Assembly: GCF_034932065.1 (NCBI RefSeq)
Contig: NZ_JAYGHP010000004.1
Location: forward strand, 62,001-126,000
DNA length: 64,000 nt
Direction of reading: 5' to 3'
DNA from: Crocosphaera sp. UHCC 0190
GTDB taxonomy: Bacteria > Cyanobacteriota > Cyanobacteriia > Cyanobacteriales > Microcystaceae
Position 1 is the stretch's first letter; each line of letters opens with the position of its first letter. The notes beneath the pieces are model-generated. The model ran no database searches, was not told the DNA's origin, and was given only the letters and a program-made list of their open reading frames with translations. Below, piece by piece: positions 38,181 through 47,162 of this stretch. Position numbers and translations under genes: made by a program.

Positions 38181-38350
38181 AAATCTGATTTTTGGCATAA
38201 ACAGGCCTGAGACTATCATTCGTTAGTCTATCATAAGTGCCTCAAGTGGCGCAAGCTCGTTGCTCAATTTTTCTGATTTTTACCTCGACGGGACTCTTTT
38301 GGACTTTTTGAATATATATAAATTATTCAAAACAATAAAATTTATATGAT
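38181..38350. repeat. Dispersed intergenic repeat, copy 1
   Basis: Shares about 105 nt of ungapped similarity with 42353 onwards. The best block, TATCATAAGTGCCTCAAG then TGGCGCAAGCTCGTTG, differs at about 4 of 34 positions. Looser AT-rich similarity continues to an ATGATA near 38346. The rest of the 38027-38408 gap holds one HIP1 site. Nature unknown. Confidence 0.6.
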
Positions 38351-38408
38351 AAGCAAAATTTATACGAAAGAATATTTTAAGATATCTTGGGCAATTGTGT
38401 CTTTAATT

Positions 38409-39320
38409 TCACTCATGGGTCATTAAAATTTGCAGCATTTTTTCCCCTAAAAGTTCTGGTTGTTCAATCATGGACATATGACCACAATTAGGGAGTTCAA
38501 TCACATTATTTCCTTGATAATTAAAAAGTTCATGAAAACTCGCCAAATACTGGACATATTTCGGTTCCATTACCGTATCTTGTTCCCCTGCAAAAAAATA
38601 AACAGGTTGCTGTAAACGGGCAACAATTTGAGGTAATAAATGGACTTCATTTTCTGTAGTAGAATCCAATAAAGATCCTAATGCTGCTTTGGTATCTGCT
38701 CTCATTAAATCTAACACTCTTTGTCTTCCCCAACGTCTTTCTAGGGGACTTGCCACCATAATTCTTGAAAAGAGAATGTCAATTAATGGAACATAAGACA
38801 ACCAACTAGGACGCAGTTTAACCAACTGTTTTCCCGCAGAACGAAACCGTTCAAATTCTTCTTTTAAATAAATTCCACCCCCCGCATTTAAACAAATCAC
38901 TCCTTGGACTCTTTCAGAACAAATATCCGCACCCCATAAGGCAATACTTCCCCCTAAAGAATGACCAATTAACCAAGCTCGTTCAATGCCGAATTTCTGC
39001 AATAAAATGTTGAGATCTTGAGCATAAGCTGCTAAAGTATAGGGGGACAAATCTTGAACCCCTAGAGTCGTTTCTTCCGATTGAGTGGGGCAATTCATTG
39101 AAGAGTAAGCCTCAGAAGATACTGAATGAGAATCCCCAAATCCTCTGAGATCGTAAATAAGACAGGCATAATCGGGGGATAGCTGTTCAATTAAGGGCAA
39201 CCAATATTGACGGCTTAATAACCAGCCATGAATGAAGATTAAAACAGGTGTAGAAGGCTTGGGAGAAGGAGAAGTTAGCTCGTAGGCGTGTGGAACTCCC
39301 AAGATATCAATAGTCGGCAT
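38409..39320 (-). CDS. Alpha/beta hydrolase
   Basis: A 303-aa alpha/beta-hydrolase with the oxyanion motif FIHGWLLS, the nucleophile elbow GHSLGGS (Ser), a cap region, an aspartate in GEQDTVMEP and the catalytic His in NCGHMSMIEQP. No signal peptide. The substrate cannot be predicted. It is divergent from yidD. Confidence 0.82.
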   Translation of the reverse strand: MPTIDILGVPHAYELTSPSPKPSTPVLIFIHGWLLSRQYWLPLIEQLSPDYACLIYDLRGFGDSHSVSSEAYSSMNCPTQSEETTLGVQDLSPYTLAAYAQDLNILLQKFGIERAWLIGHSLGGSIALWGADICSERVQGVICLNAGGGIYLKEEFERFRSAGKQLVKLRPSWLSYVPLIDILFSRIMVASPLERRWGRQRVLDLMRADTKAALGSLLDSTTENEVHLLPQIVARLQQPVYFFAGEQDTVMEPKYVQYLASFHELFNYQGNNVIELPNCGHMSMIEQPELLGEKMLQILMTHE

Positions 39321-39472
39321 ATATTTATCCTACCCTATGGGTAAGTCATGATCGGGTTAACAGTCAAAATAACTCAACAATAATGGCCCGTTTCTAGTAT
39401 AAATTATAAAGAACCGTAATGCTTAACTTTAGGATCAGGAATCATGGAAAATTTTGCCAAAGGACTTGAATA

Positions 39473-39721
39473 ATGCTGTTTATCAAATCACTATTAATTT
39501 TACTAATCAAAGGGTATCGAAAATTTATTTCCCCTTTATTTCTACCCAGTTGTCGCTTTCAACCAACTTGTTCTCAGTATACATTAGAAGCGATTGAAAG
39601 GTTTGGTGTTTTTCAAGGAAGTTGGTTAGGAATTAAACGAATTTTGCGCTGTCATCCTCTACATCCTGGTGGTTATGATCCCGTTCCTCCTATTAATAAT
39701 AATGGCTCAAAACTGAAATAG
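39473..39721 (+). CDS. yidD: Membrane protein insertion efficiency factor YidD
   Basis: 82 aa with the full family signature: [12 protein letters not shown], the cysteine block [20 protein letters not shown], and [17 protein letters not shown]. YidD assists YidC-dependent membrane insertion. The next gene follows 15 nt after the stop. Confidence 0.95.
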   Translation: MLFIKSLLILLIKGYRKFISPLFLPSCRFQPTCSQYTLEAIERFGVFQGSWLGIKRILRCHPLHPGGYDPVPPINNNGSKLK

Positions 39722-39736
39722 GAACAATCTATATAT

Positions 39737-40243
39737 ATGATTAACTTAAGAAAGGCCATTTACTATGAATATGTTGATAATATTACTGTAGAAATTTTTG
39801 ATAAATATAAGTGGGGACTAAGACGCTTAGGGGTAAATTTTTCCCAGGAACTTTTAGAAACGATTGTCTATTGTCCGCAAAATTTAGAAAGTACCTTAAT
39901 GGCCTTTTGTGCTTGGGTTTTATGGTTAAAAGCAAAAGGTGAAAAAACTGATGCTCACAACTTATCCGAAACCTTAATCAATGCGTTACGCTCAGAACAG
40001 GGTTGGAAACCTTTTGAGTTTCAAGCAGCATTTCTGGCAGAACATCATGACATTTTAGCGAGTCCGAAAGACGCAATTTGGGAAGTAGCAGGTCAACAGT
40101 TAGGAGAAACTGTAAGAAATCGACTCATTGCTGATATTTCAGAAGAGGGGGAAATTTTGTTTCAAACCAATCTCATGCTTAATGAGAAAGAAAAGCAACA
40201 AATTGATGAGTTAAAAACCTATATTGCTGATTTGTACCTATAA
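39737..40243 (+). CDS. Conserved-looking protein of unknown function downstream of yidD
   Basis: A 168-aa soluble, mostly helical protein without a signal peptide or a motif I recognise. It contains LRRLGVNFSQELLETIVYCP, a hydrophobic stretch around FCAWVLWLKAKGE, GWKPFEFQAAFLAEHHDILAS and an acidic C-terminus. The close spacing to yidD suggests one transcript. Codon use and composition match the neighbours. Confidence 0.6.
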   Translation: MINLRKAIYYEYVDNITVEIFDKYKWGLRRLGVNFSQELLETIVYCPQNLESTLMAFCAWVLWLKAKGEKTDAHNLSETLINALRSEQGWKPFEFQAAFLAEHHDILASPKDAIWEVAGQQLGETVRNRLIADISEEGEILFQTNLMLNEKEKQQIDELKTYIADLYL

Positions 40244-40470
40244 GTCTGCTAAGCTTTCCCTGAGAAGAGTAAGTCCAAGTAACTAAAAATTACTCTCAAT
40301 AAAACTCAAACACATTGTAAAGATTGTTTGCTGAAATCTGTAAAGAATCTGTCCTTATTGGCAAAAATACCCTTATTTTTAGATTAGAATGTAGGTCTTG
40401 TTGATTAAGAGTTTACTTATGAGGCGCAAGATTATGGGGGTTGATTAGCACCACTCCCAATTAAATTGAG

Positions 40471-40479
40471 GTGTGAGGA
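40471..40479 (+). promoter_or_regulatory. Porin ribosome-binding site complementary to small RNA Yfr1
   Basis: GTGTGAGGA ends 8 nt before the porin ATG and contains the Shine-Dalgarno GAGGA. It is perfectly complementary to UCCUCACAC within the conserved ACUCCUCACAC loop of cyanobacterial Yfr1. Yfr1 is known to repress porin mRNAs by such pairing in Prochlorococcus. Pairing here is predicted, not shown. Confidence 0.6.
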
Positions 40480-40487
40480 TTCCTATC

Positions 40488-42275
40488 ATGTTAAAGTCAA
40501 TTGCTTCAATAATCAAGATAACACCTGCTGTCCTGGGTGTTCTGTGTTTTTTAATACCATCAGCGATCGCGGCTCCTGACCAAGAAAGTCTTTTTGACGA
40601 GAAAGAGGAAAATCGAGAAACCGTCTCTCCCCATGAAGCATTAGGGGTTATCCGTAACCGTCCCCAACTGCAAACCCCCCTTAACCGAGATCACTCAAAA
40701 CAGTTTGAGGACTCAGGAACGACCCCTTCCATGGGCCAAGTTACCAGTATCTCGGAATTACAGGATGTGTCCCCAACAGACTGGGCCTATGAAGCATTAA
40801 GAAGTTTAGTAGAACGCTATGGTTGTATTGTGGGATATCCCGATCGCACCTATCGCGGAAACCGGGCCTTAAGTCGTTGGGAATTTGCTGCGGGGTTAAA
40901 TGCTTGTCTCAATACCATTGAACGACTCCTACAAGAAAATGTAGCGGTTTTACGGGAAGATATCGAGAAATTAAAGCGTTTGGCCCAAGAATTTGAGCAA
41001 GAATTAGCCGCTTTAGGGGCCAGAGTTGGTAATCTAGAACAACGGGTTTCTTATCTCGAAGATCATCAATTTTCCACCACCACCAAGTTAAATGGAGAAG
41101 TGATTGTTACTCTCTCTGGTGCTTGGGGGGAACGGGCCCTCGATTTCCGTGAGCAAGATTTGTTCGACCAAGGGTTACTGGAAAGACGACGGATTGATGA
41201 TCGTGGAGTCATTGGTCATCGGACGCGCTATAACTTTGATACCAGCTTTACGGGGGAAGATTTACTAAAAACCCGTTTTGAAAGCGGAACCATTGTTAAT
41301 TGGTCAGACCCCACGGGAACGGAAATGGCCCGTCTGGGTCATGATTCTCAAAGCGATAGCACCACGTTTATTGATGATGTCTATTATCGTTTTCCCATTG
41401 GTAACTTAACGACTTGGGTGGGGGCTAATTCTTTAGATATTGATGATATCTTTGATGTGGGCAACCCTTTCCTCTTTGCAGAAGAATCAGGGGCCCTCTC
41501 TCGCTTCATTCGTTATAATCCTCTGACGTTTCGGGGGTCGGAAGGCCGAGGTATCGGGTTAAACTACAAGTTTAATGAAGTGTTTACCCTCAGAGGTCTT
41601 TATCTAGCTGGTAATGGGAATGATCCCTCTTTGGGTAATGGTTTGTTTAATGGTAATTACAGTACGGGGGCCCAATTAGGGATTTATCCTGACGATGCTC
41701 TCAGTTTTACCCTGACCTTCTTACATACCTATTTTGCCAATGGAGAGTCAGATATTTCGTCGAGTACGGGTAGTTATGTGGAACCTGATAACCAAACCTC
41801 CCAAACAGGTCAAGGGATTGGTAAAGACCCCTTTTTAGGGGCCCCAACTATTCGAGATAGTTATGGCATTACAGGAAACTGGCGGATTAATGAGACATTT
41901 AACTTCTCTGCTTGGGGAGGTTATGCCCTGGCCAGGGCCCAAGGGTCGGATGCAGATGGCAATAGTCGTAAAGGGTTTGGGGCTGATGTTTGGGTCTGGA
42001 GTGCTGCCCTTTCTGTGGTTGATTTGGGTAAGGAAGGAGCCGTTTTAAGTGTTGCGGGTGGTTCCATTACTAATACACGGCGTATTGATGCTCTTACGGG
42101 AGATTTGGCCGTTCCTGACCAAGATACCCCCTATATTGTGGAAACCCAGTATAAGTATCCAATCAACGATAATATCTTGATTACTCCTGGGGTTTATGTG
42201 ATTCTGCAACCCGATGGTAATAACAATAACAATAGCATTTGGGTTGGTGCGATTCGGACGACTTTCACTTTTTAA
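40488..42275 (+). CDS. Iron uptake porin (SLH domain + OprB-type barrel)
   Basis: A 595-aa outer-membrane protein. After a signal peptide (ITPAVLGVLCFLIPSAIAAP) comes an SLH domain (ELQDVSPTDWAYEALRSLV to LSRWEFAAGL) that anchors to the peptidoglycan layer. A coiled-coil stretch (EKLKRLAQEFEQELAALGAR) follows, then a long OprB-like beta-barrel ending in an aromatic residue (TTFTF). These Som/SLR-type porins pass ions including inorganic iron. The start is the ATG at 40488; an in-frame GTG at 40473 lies inside the Shine-Dalgarno region. A terminator hairpin follows. Confidence 0.9.
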   Translation: MLKSIASIIKITPAVLGVLCFLIPSAIAAPDQESLFDEKEENRETVSPHEALGVIRNRPQLQTPLNRDHSKQFEDSGTTPSMGQVTSISELQDVSPTDWAYEALRSLVERYGCIVGYPDRTYRGNRALSRWEFAAGLNACLNTIERLLQENVAVLREDIEKLKRLAQEFEQELAALGARVGNLEQRVSYLEDHQFSTTTKLNGEVIVTLSGAWGERALDFREQDLFDQGLLERRRIDDRGVIGHRTRYNFDTSFTGEDLLKTRFESGTIVNWSDPTGTEMARLGHDSQSDSTTFIDDVYYRFPIGNLTTWVGANSLDIDDIFDVGNPFLFAEESGALSRFIRYNPLTFRGSEGRGIGLNYKFNEVFTLRGLYLAGNGNDPSLGNGLFNGNYSTGAQLGIYPDDALSFTLTFLHTYFANGESDISSSTGSYVEPDNQTSQTGQGIGKDPFLGAPTIRDSYGITGNWRINETFNFSAWGGYALARAQGSDADGNSRKGFGADVWVWSAALSVVDLGKEGAVLSVAGGSITNTRRIDALTGDLAVPDQDTPYIVETQYKYPINDNILITPGVYVILQPDGNNNNNSIWVGAIRTTFTF

Positions 42276-42286
42276 TTATCAAAAAT

Positions 42287-42327
42287 TCTTTCCCTTTTCT
42301 CACAGGAGAGGGGGAAGATTTTTTTTG
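42287..42327 (+). terminator. Rho-independent terminator after the porin
   Basis: TCTTTCCCTTTTCTC pairs with GAGAGGGGGAAGA across an ACAG loop, followed by a run of eight T. It lies 12-50 nt after the porin stop. Confidence 0.75.
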
Positions 42328-42352
42328 TTACAAAAATCAACAATCCGGTCTT

Positions 42353-42538
42353 AAAATCAGTTTTTGCCAAAGCAAGCCTGTGACTTTGCTCCATCAGTGT
42401 ATCATAAGTACCTCAAAAGGCGCAAGTTCGTTGAGCCATTTTTGCCGATTTTCTCTCTCAGGATGACAAATCAAGGTTTTCAGCTTATATTAGATATTTA
42501 AAATGTAAATTGCATTACAATAATTTTTTATGATATAA
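42353..42538. repeat. Dispersed intergenic repeat, copy 2
   Basis: Partner of 38181-38350: the block TATCATAAGTACCTCAAA followed by AGGCGCAAGTTCGTTG is nearly the same, and both copies trail into an AT-rich stretch ending ATGATA. Read on the minus strand both contain CTTATGATA preceded by TTGAGG. It occupies most of the 42276-42606 gap. Confidence 0.6.
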
Positions 42539-42541
42539 CAA

Positions 42542-42569
42542 GTAGAGGCAATTCATGAATTACCCCGAC
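42542..42569. repeat. Degenerate GTAGGGG-type palindrome
   Basis: GTAGAGGCAATTCATGAATT followed by ACCCCGAC: the AATTCATGAATT centre is intact while both arms carry substitutions, so this is a decayed copy. Confidence 0.7.
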
Positions 42570-42606
42570 ACAGAGGAGTATTCCCTATTTCAAGAATTAC
42601 TCAAAA

Positions 42607-42792
42607 TTATTGCCCAAATTCTAACCGTGCTTGTTCTACCATCTCAACTGTTACCTCGTCTAACCCCGCGGCCCTAGCTAATTCTTCGATACGTTGTCTG
42701 GCTTGGGTTCGTACAAAAAACGGAATATTTTTGAGTTTTGCTTGAGCGTCTGCCGTCCAACGGGGACTGTCTTCGATATTAAAATTATTCAT
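42607..42792 (-). CDS. PCP-reductase-domain small protein
   Basis: A 61-aa protein consisting only of the domain found at the C-terminus of light-independent protochlorophyllide reductase subunit B (PF08369 type): [20 protein letters not shown] then [20 protein letters not shown]. Stand-alone copies are common in cyanobacteria; their role is not established. Confidence 0.85.
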   Translation of the reverse strand: MNNFNIEDSPRWTADAQAKLKNIPFFVRTQARQRIEELARAAGLDEVTVEMVEQARLEFGQ

Positions 42793-42943
42793 AGTTTTCT
42801 CTATTTACCTAACTCCTAACTTGATTTTATCATGGTCAGTTGTCTAGAAAATCTTGCATTAACAAATAGTAAAAAAATCATCCTATCCCCACTTATAAAG
42901 TTAACCTAACAATTAAATCAGAGAATGAGAATAAATTGAGTCA

Positions 42944-44404
42944 ATGAATAATCAAAGTGATCAGTGGTCAATTGTCCGTCAAACTTTCCAAAAAATTTGG
43001 GGGTATGAAAATTTTAGATCTCCTCAAGGAGAAATTATTGAATGTTTATTAAATGCTCAAGATGCAATTATCGTGATACCAACAGGAGCAGGAAAATCCT
43101 TATGTTTTCAACTTCCTGCTTTATTACAAAAAGGATTAACTTTAGTAATTTCTCCCTTAGTTGCCTTGATGGAAAATCAAGTTTATGAGCTAAAACAAAA
43201 GCAGTTACCTGCAGATTTATTACATAATGAGATTCCTAAACCTCAACGAAAAAAGACTTTAGAAAAGGTCAAAAAACAACAAATAAGATTACTTTACTTA
43301 TCCCCAGAAACCTTATTAAGTCCTCCTATTTGGGAAATATTAAAAAGTCCTGAACTTAAAATTAATGGACTAATTTTAGATGAAGCCCATTGTTTAGTGG
43401 AGTGGGGAGAAACCTTTCGTCCTGCCTATGGACGTTTAGGGGCAGTTAGACAAGCATTATTATTAAATAAACCCCCAGATACTAAAATTGCGATCGCAGC
43501 GTTTACAGCCACAGCAGACCTCAGAACTCAGGGAATTATTCAACGGGTTTTACAATTAGAAAATCCGCAAAAATTTTGTCTCAGTCCCTATCGTGCTAAT
43601 CTCAATTTAAAGGTTAAAATAGCTTGGACTCCTCGCTGTCGGAATCATCAACTTTTAAACTTTATTCAAAGTCATCAAAAACAAAGTGGATTAATTTATA
43701 TTCGTTCTCGTCGAGAGAGTGAAAGTCTAAGTCAATGGTTAGCCTCTCTTAATTATAAAAATACAGCTTATCATGCAGGTTTAAGTCCCCAGCAAAGACG
43801 AGAAATTGAACAAAGATGGTTAGAAGAAAACTTACAATTTGTGGTATGTACTTCAGCCTTTGGGTTAGGAATTAATAAACCGAATGTGCGCTGGGTTGTT
43901 CATTTTCAAGCCCCTTTTTTACTATCAGAATATTTACAAGAAATTGGACGAGGAGGAAGAGATGGGAAAAAGACAGACAATTTAACTTTAATCAGTGAAC
44001 CCACAGGATGGCTTGATTCCAGTGATCAACAAAAAAGACAGTATTTTTTAAAGCAATTAGAGAAACAATATCAACAGGCAAAAAATTATGTTAAGAGAAT
44101 ACCCCAAGAAGGAAATATACAAGACATTACCCAAGAAATACCCCAAGGAGAAATCATTTTATCATTATTACATCGTTGGGGACAATTACAATGGTTAGAC
44201 CCCTTTCATTATCGTCTCAAATCATCTTCTATGTCTGTTAATTTAGCTAAAATCAAGCAAATATCTCAACAAGCTTCTCAACAAATGAATCAATATTTAA
44301 TGACTCGTAATTGTCGTTGGCAATATTTATTAAATGCCTTTGGTTTTCCAGAAGAAGCAAAGGGGTGGAACTGTGGTCATTGTGATAATTGCCGTCGTCA
44401 TTAA
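42944..44404 (+). CDS. RecQ-family ATP-dependent DNA helicase
   Basis: A 486-aa superfamily 2 helicase. Walker A is IPTGAGKS (K51), the Walker B DEAH box is ILDEAHCLVEWGETFRP, motif III is FTATAD, and motifs V/VI are CTSAFGLGINKPNVRWVVHF and EIGRGGRDG. The C-terminal zinc-binding cysteines are reduced to NCGHCDNCRRH, and the winged-helix and HRDC domains of full RecQ are short or absent. It would unwind 3'-tailed or branched DNA in repair. Confidence 0.88.
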   Translation: MNNQSDQWSIVRQTFQKIWGYENFRSPQGEIIECLLNAQDAIIVIPTGAGKSLCFQLPALLQKGLTLVISPLVALMENQVYELKQKQLPADLLHNEIPKPQRKKTLEKVKKQQIRLLYLSPETLLSPPIWEILKSPELKINGLILDEAHCLVEWGETFRPAYGRLGAVRQALLLNKPPDTKIAIAAFTATADLRTQGIIQRVLQLENPQKFCLSPYRANLNLKVKIAWTPRCRNHQLLNFIQSHQKQSGLIYIRSRRESESLSQWLASLNYKNTAYHAGLSPQQRREIEQRWLEENLQFVVCTSAFGLGINKPNVRWVVHFQAPFLLSEYLQEIGRGGRDGKKTDNLTLISEPTGWLDSSDQQKRQYFLKQLEKQYQQAKNYVKRIPQEGNIQDITQEIPQGEIILSLLHRWGQLQWLDPFHYRLKSSSMSVNLAKIKQISQQASQQMNQYLMTRNCRWQYLLNAFGFPEEAKGWNCGHCDNCRRH

Positions 44405-44423
44405 AATTGAGTTTTATTTAAAA

Positions 44424-45296
44424 TTATTGAAGAAACTCTCTCATATACTCATTAACTAATTGAGGTTTTTCTTGTTGAACCCAGTGACTACAATTAGGAA
44501 TATATTTGAGGGTAAGGTTTTCTACATAATCTTCTGTTCCATAGGTTAATTCTTTCCCTAATGCGGTATCATTTTCACCCCAAATCATTAACACAGATAT
44601 TGATAGCTTTTTCCAGGGCTGTTCTGAGGTTTTAAAGACTCCTTGAAAGATATTTCTATAGTAATTTAACATAGCAGTTAATGCCCCTGGTTTTGCTGCT
44701 GCTTCTCTATAACAATCTAAATCTTCTTGACTAAAAGCACTTTGATCGACTACAGTCTTTTTAAAGATAGAGGCAATTAATTGATAATTATTTCTTTGTA
44801 ATAACCACTCTGGCAATTTAGGCAGTTGAAAGGCAAATATATACCAACTTTTTGATAATTGCTGAAGGGTTTTTAAACTCTGTTTAAATTTGGCTGGATG
44901 GGGAAGATTCATTACAATTAACTTCTCAACCATCTCAGGATAAGAATTGACAAAATACCAAGCAATAGCTCCTCCCCAATCATGGGCCACTAAGATACAA
45001 TTATCATAGCCTAATCCTTTAATTACTCCTTCAATATCCTTCACTAATTCACTAATATGATAAGCCTTTAAAGCTTGGGGTTTATCACTTTTATTATAAC
45101 CTCTTAAATCTAAAGCAACGACATTATAATTCTGAGAAAATTCAGCAATTTGATATCGCCAAGAATACCAAAATTCAGGAAAGCCATGCAACATTAACAT
45201 CAATTTACCCTGTCCTTTAGTTACATAATGTAATTCGATACCGTTACTTTGAATGTAACCCTCTTGCCAACCTTTTTCTAAAGTATAGTTAACCAT
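44424..45296 (-). CDS. Alpha/beta hydrolase, epoxide hydrolase/haloalkane dehalogenase-like
   Basis: 290 aa: MLHGFPEFWYSWRYQ carries the oxyanion HGFP motif, HDWGGAIAW gives an aspartate nucleophile (typical of epoxide hydrolases and dehalogenases rather than serine esterases), GENDTALG has the acid, and NCSHWVQQEKP the catalytic His. The physiological substrate is unknown. It converges on recQ with 19 nt between the stops. Confidence 0.83.
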   Translation of the reverse strand: MVNYTLEKGWQEGYIQSNGIELHYVTKGQGKLMLMLHGFPEFWYSWRYQIAEFSQNYNVVALDLRGYNKSDKPQALKAYHISELVKDIEGVIKGLGYDNCILVAHDWGGAIAWYFVNSYPEMVEKLIVMNLPHPAKFKQSLKTLQQLSKSWYIFAFQLPKLPEWLLQRNNYQLIASIFKKTVVDQSAFSQEDLDCYREAAAKPGALTAMLNYYRNIFQGVFKTSEQPWKKLSISVLMIWGENDTALGKELTYGTEDYVENLTLKYIPNCSHWVQQEKPQLVNEYMREFLQ

Positions 45297-45524
45297 GTTT
45301 TTTAAGGATTTTTAGAAATATAGTAATAATATAGACGAGATAGGGCGGGTTTATTGAACAAATGGCCTTGCCACAGGGTCAACCATTCGAGGCGCGATCG
45401 CCATTTTAAAAGAACAAAACCGGAAATCTTCTTAAGGATTTGCGATTGGACGTTACATTGACCGCTAAAATGAGCTACTGCAACCATAAGAAAAAATAAC
45501 CGATCACCCCTACAGAAACGAATT

Positions 45525-47102
45525 ATGGCAAAAGTTCTTGTATCCGACCCCATTGACCAAGTAGGTATCGATATCCTCTCCCAAGTGGCGCAAGTAGACG
45601 TTAAAACAGGACTGCCCGCCGAAGAATTAGTTAAGATTATCCCTGAATACGATGCCTTGATGCTTCGTTCTGGAACCCGTGTCACCAAAGAAATTATTGA
45701 AGCTGGTACTCAACTCAAAATCATTGGTAGAGCGGGCGTAGGGGTCGATAATATTGATGTTCCTGCTGCTACCCGTCAGGGTATTGTCGTGGTTAACTCT
45801 CCCGAAGGCAATACCATTGCTGCGGCAGAACACGCCTTAGCCATGATGTTATCCCTATCACGCTATATCCCTGATGCTAACCAGTCCGTCAAGCATAAAA
45901 AATGGGATCGCAAAAAATTCGTGGGGGCCGAAGTTTACAAAAAAACCTTGGGCGTAGTAGGGTTAGGGAAAATTGGTTCCCATGTAGCCAACGTGGCCAA
46001 GTCAATGGGCATGAAACTCTTGGCTTATGATCCTTTTATCTCCCAAGATCGGGCCGAACAGTTAGGTTGTACCCTAGTTGATCTCGATCTACTCTTCTCC
46101 GAATCGGATTATATTACCCTACATATCCCCAAAACCACCGAAACCAATCATCTCATCAACAAAGAAGCCTTGGCCAAGATGAAACCGACTACCCGCATTA
46201 TTAACTGTGCGCGGGGCGGTATTATTGATGAGGATGCTCTAGCTGAAGCCTTGGCCGCCGGTCAAATTGCCGGGGCCGCTTTAGATGTGTTTGAAGAAGA
46301 ACCCCTAGGAGAGTCCAAACTCAGAGACTTAGATAATATAATTCTGACTCCCCATTTAGGCGCATCTACGGCAGAAGCACAGGTAAATGTGGCCATTGAT
46401 GTGGCAGAACAAATTCGAGATGTTCTCTTAGGTTTACCTGCTCGTTCTGCGGTTAATATTCCCGGACTCACCCCCGATGTCATGGAAAAAATGCGCCCTT
46501 ATTTGCAATTAGCAGAAACCTTGGGCAATTTGGTGGGACAATTAGCAGGAGGACGCATTGAACGCTTAACGGTGCGCTTACAAGGGGAATTAGCTACCAG
46601 TAACAGTCAACCCATTGTTGTCGCTTCCATTAAGGGGTTACTATCCCAAGCCTTGCGAGAACGGGTAAATTATGTCAATGCTGCCATTGAAGCGAAAGAA
46701 CGAGGTATCCGTATCATTGAAACCCGTGATGCTGCCATTCGGGACTATTCTGGTTCTCTCCATCTTTCGGCCCAAGGTTCTATGGGTGAACATTCTGTGA
46801 CGGGTGCGTTATTGAGTGATGGCGAAATTCGCATTACTGATGTGGATGGTTTCCCCATTAACGTGCCTCCCAGTAACTATATGTTATTTACTGTTCACCG
46901 GGATATGCCAGGGATTATTGGGAAAATTGGCTCTCTGTTGGGCAGTTTTAACGTTAATATCGCCAGTATGCAAGTGGGACGCAAAATTGTCCGAGGTGAT
47001 GCTGTTATGGCTGTGAGTTTGGATGATCCTTTACCTGAAGGACTGCTTTCTGAAATTATTAAAGTGGCCGGCATTCGAGACGCTTATACCGTTAAACTGT
47101 AA
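45525..47102 (+). CDS. serA: D-3-phosphoglycerate dehydrogenase
   Basis: First step of the phosphorylated serine pathway: 3-phosphoglycerate to 3-phosphohydroxypyruvate with NAD+. The 525-aa long form has the NAD motif GVVGLGKIGSHVA, the catalytic Arg/Glu/His blocks (CARGGIIDEDAL, LTPHLGASTAEAQ), an intervening (ASB) domain and a C-terminal ACT domain (YMLFTVHRDMPGIIGKIG) for serine feedback. A palindromic repeat lies 6 nt after the stop, and prmA follows. Confidence 0.96.
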   Translation: MAKVLVSDPIDQVGIDILSQVAQVDVKTGLPAEELVKIIPEYDALMLRSGTRVTKEIIEAGTQLKIIGRAGVGVDNIDVPAATRQGIVVVNSPEGNTIAAAEHALAMMLSLSRYIPDANQSVKHKKWDRKKFVGAEVYKKTLGVVGLGKIGSHVANVAKSMGMKLLAYDPFISQDRAEQLGCTLVDLDLLFSESDYITLHIPKTTETNHLINKEALAKMKPTTRIINCARGGIIDEDALAEALAAGQIAGAALDVFEEEPLGESKLRDLDNIILTPHLGASTAEAQVNVAIDVAEQIRDVLLGLPARSAVNIPGLTPDVMEKMRPYLQLAETLGNLVGQLAGGRIERLTVRLQGELATSNSQPIVVASIKGLLSQALRERVNYVNAAIEAKERGIRIIETRDAAIRDYSGSLHLSAQGSMGEHSVTGALLSDGEIRITDVDGFPINVPPSNYMLFTVHRDMPGIIGKIGSLLGSFNVNIASMQVGRKIVRGDAVMAVSLDDPLPEGLLSEIIKVAGIRDAYTVKL

Positions 47103-47107
47103 CTACT

Positions 47108-47134
47108 GTAGGGGCGAATGGCCATTCGCCCCTG
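47108..47134. repeat. GTAGGGG-armed palindrome, CGAATGG type, between serA and prmA
   Basis: AGGGGCGAATGG pairs perfectly with CCATTCGCCCCT (24 nt) with a GT on the left. It begins 6 nt after the serA stop and 28 nt before the prmA start. Confidence 0.88.
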
Positions 47135-47162
47135 TTTCTGTTAATGTTTACCGTAGGATTCC

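Noticed and set aside
40473-40487. GTG as the start of the porin, five codons upstream of the ATG
   Set aside because: It lies within the Shine-Dalgarno GAGGA of the ATG at 40488, which gives a normal signal peptide.
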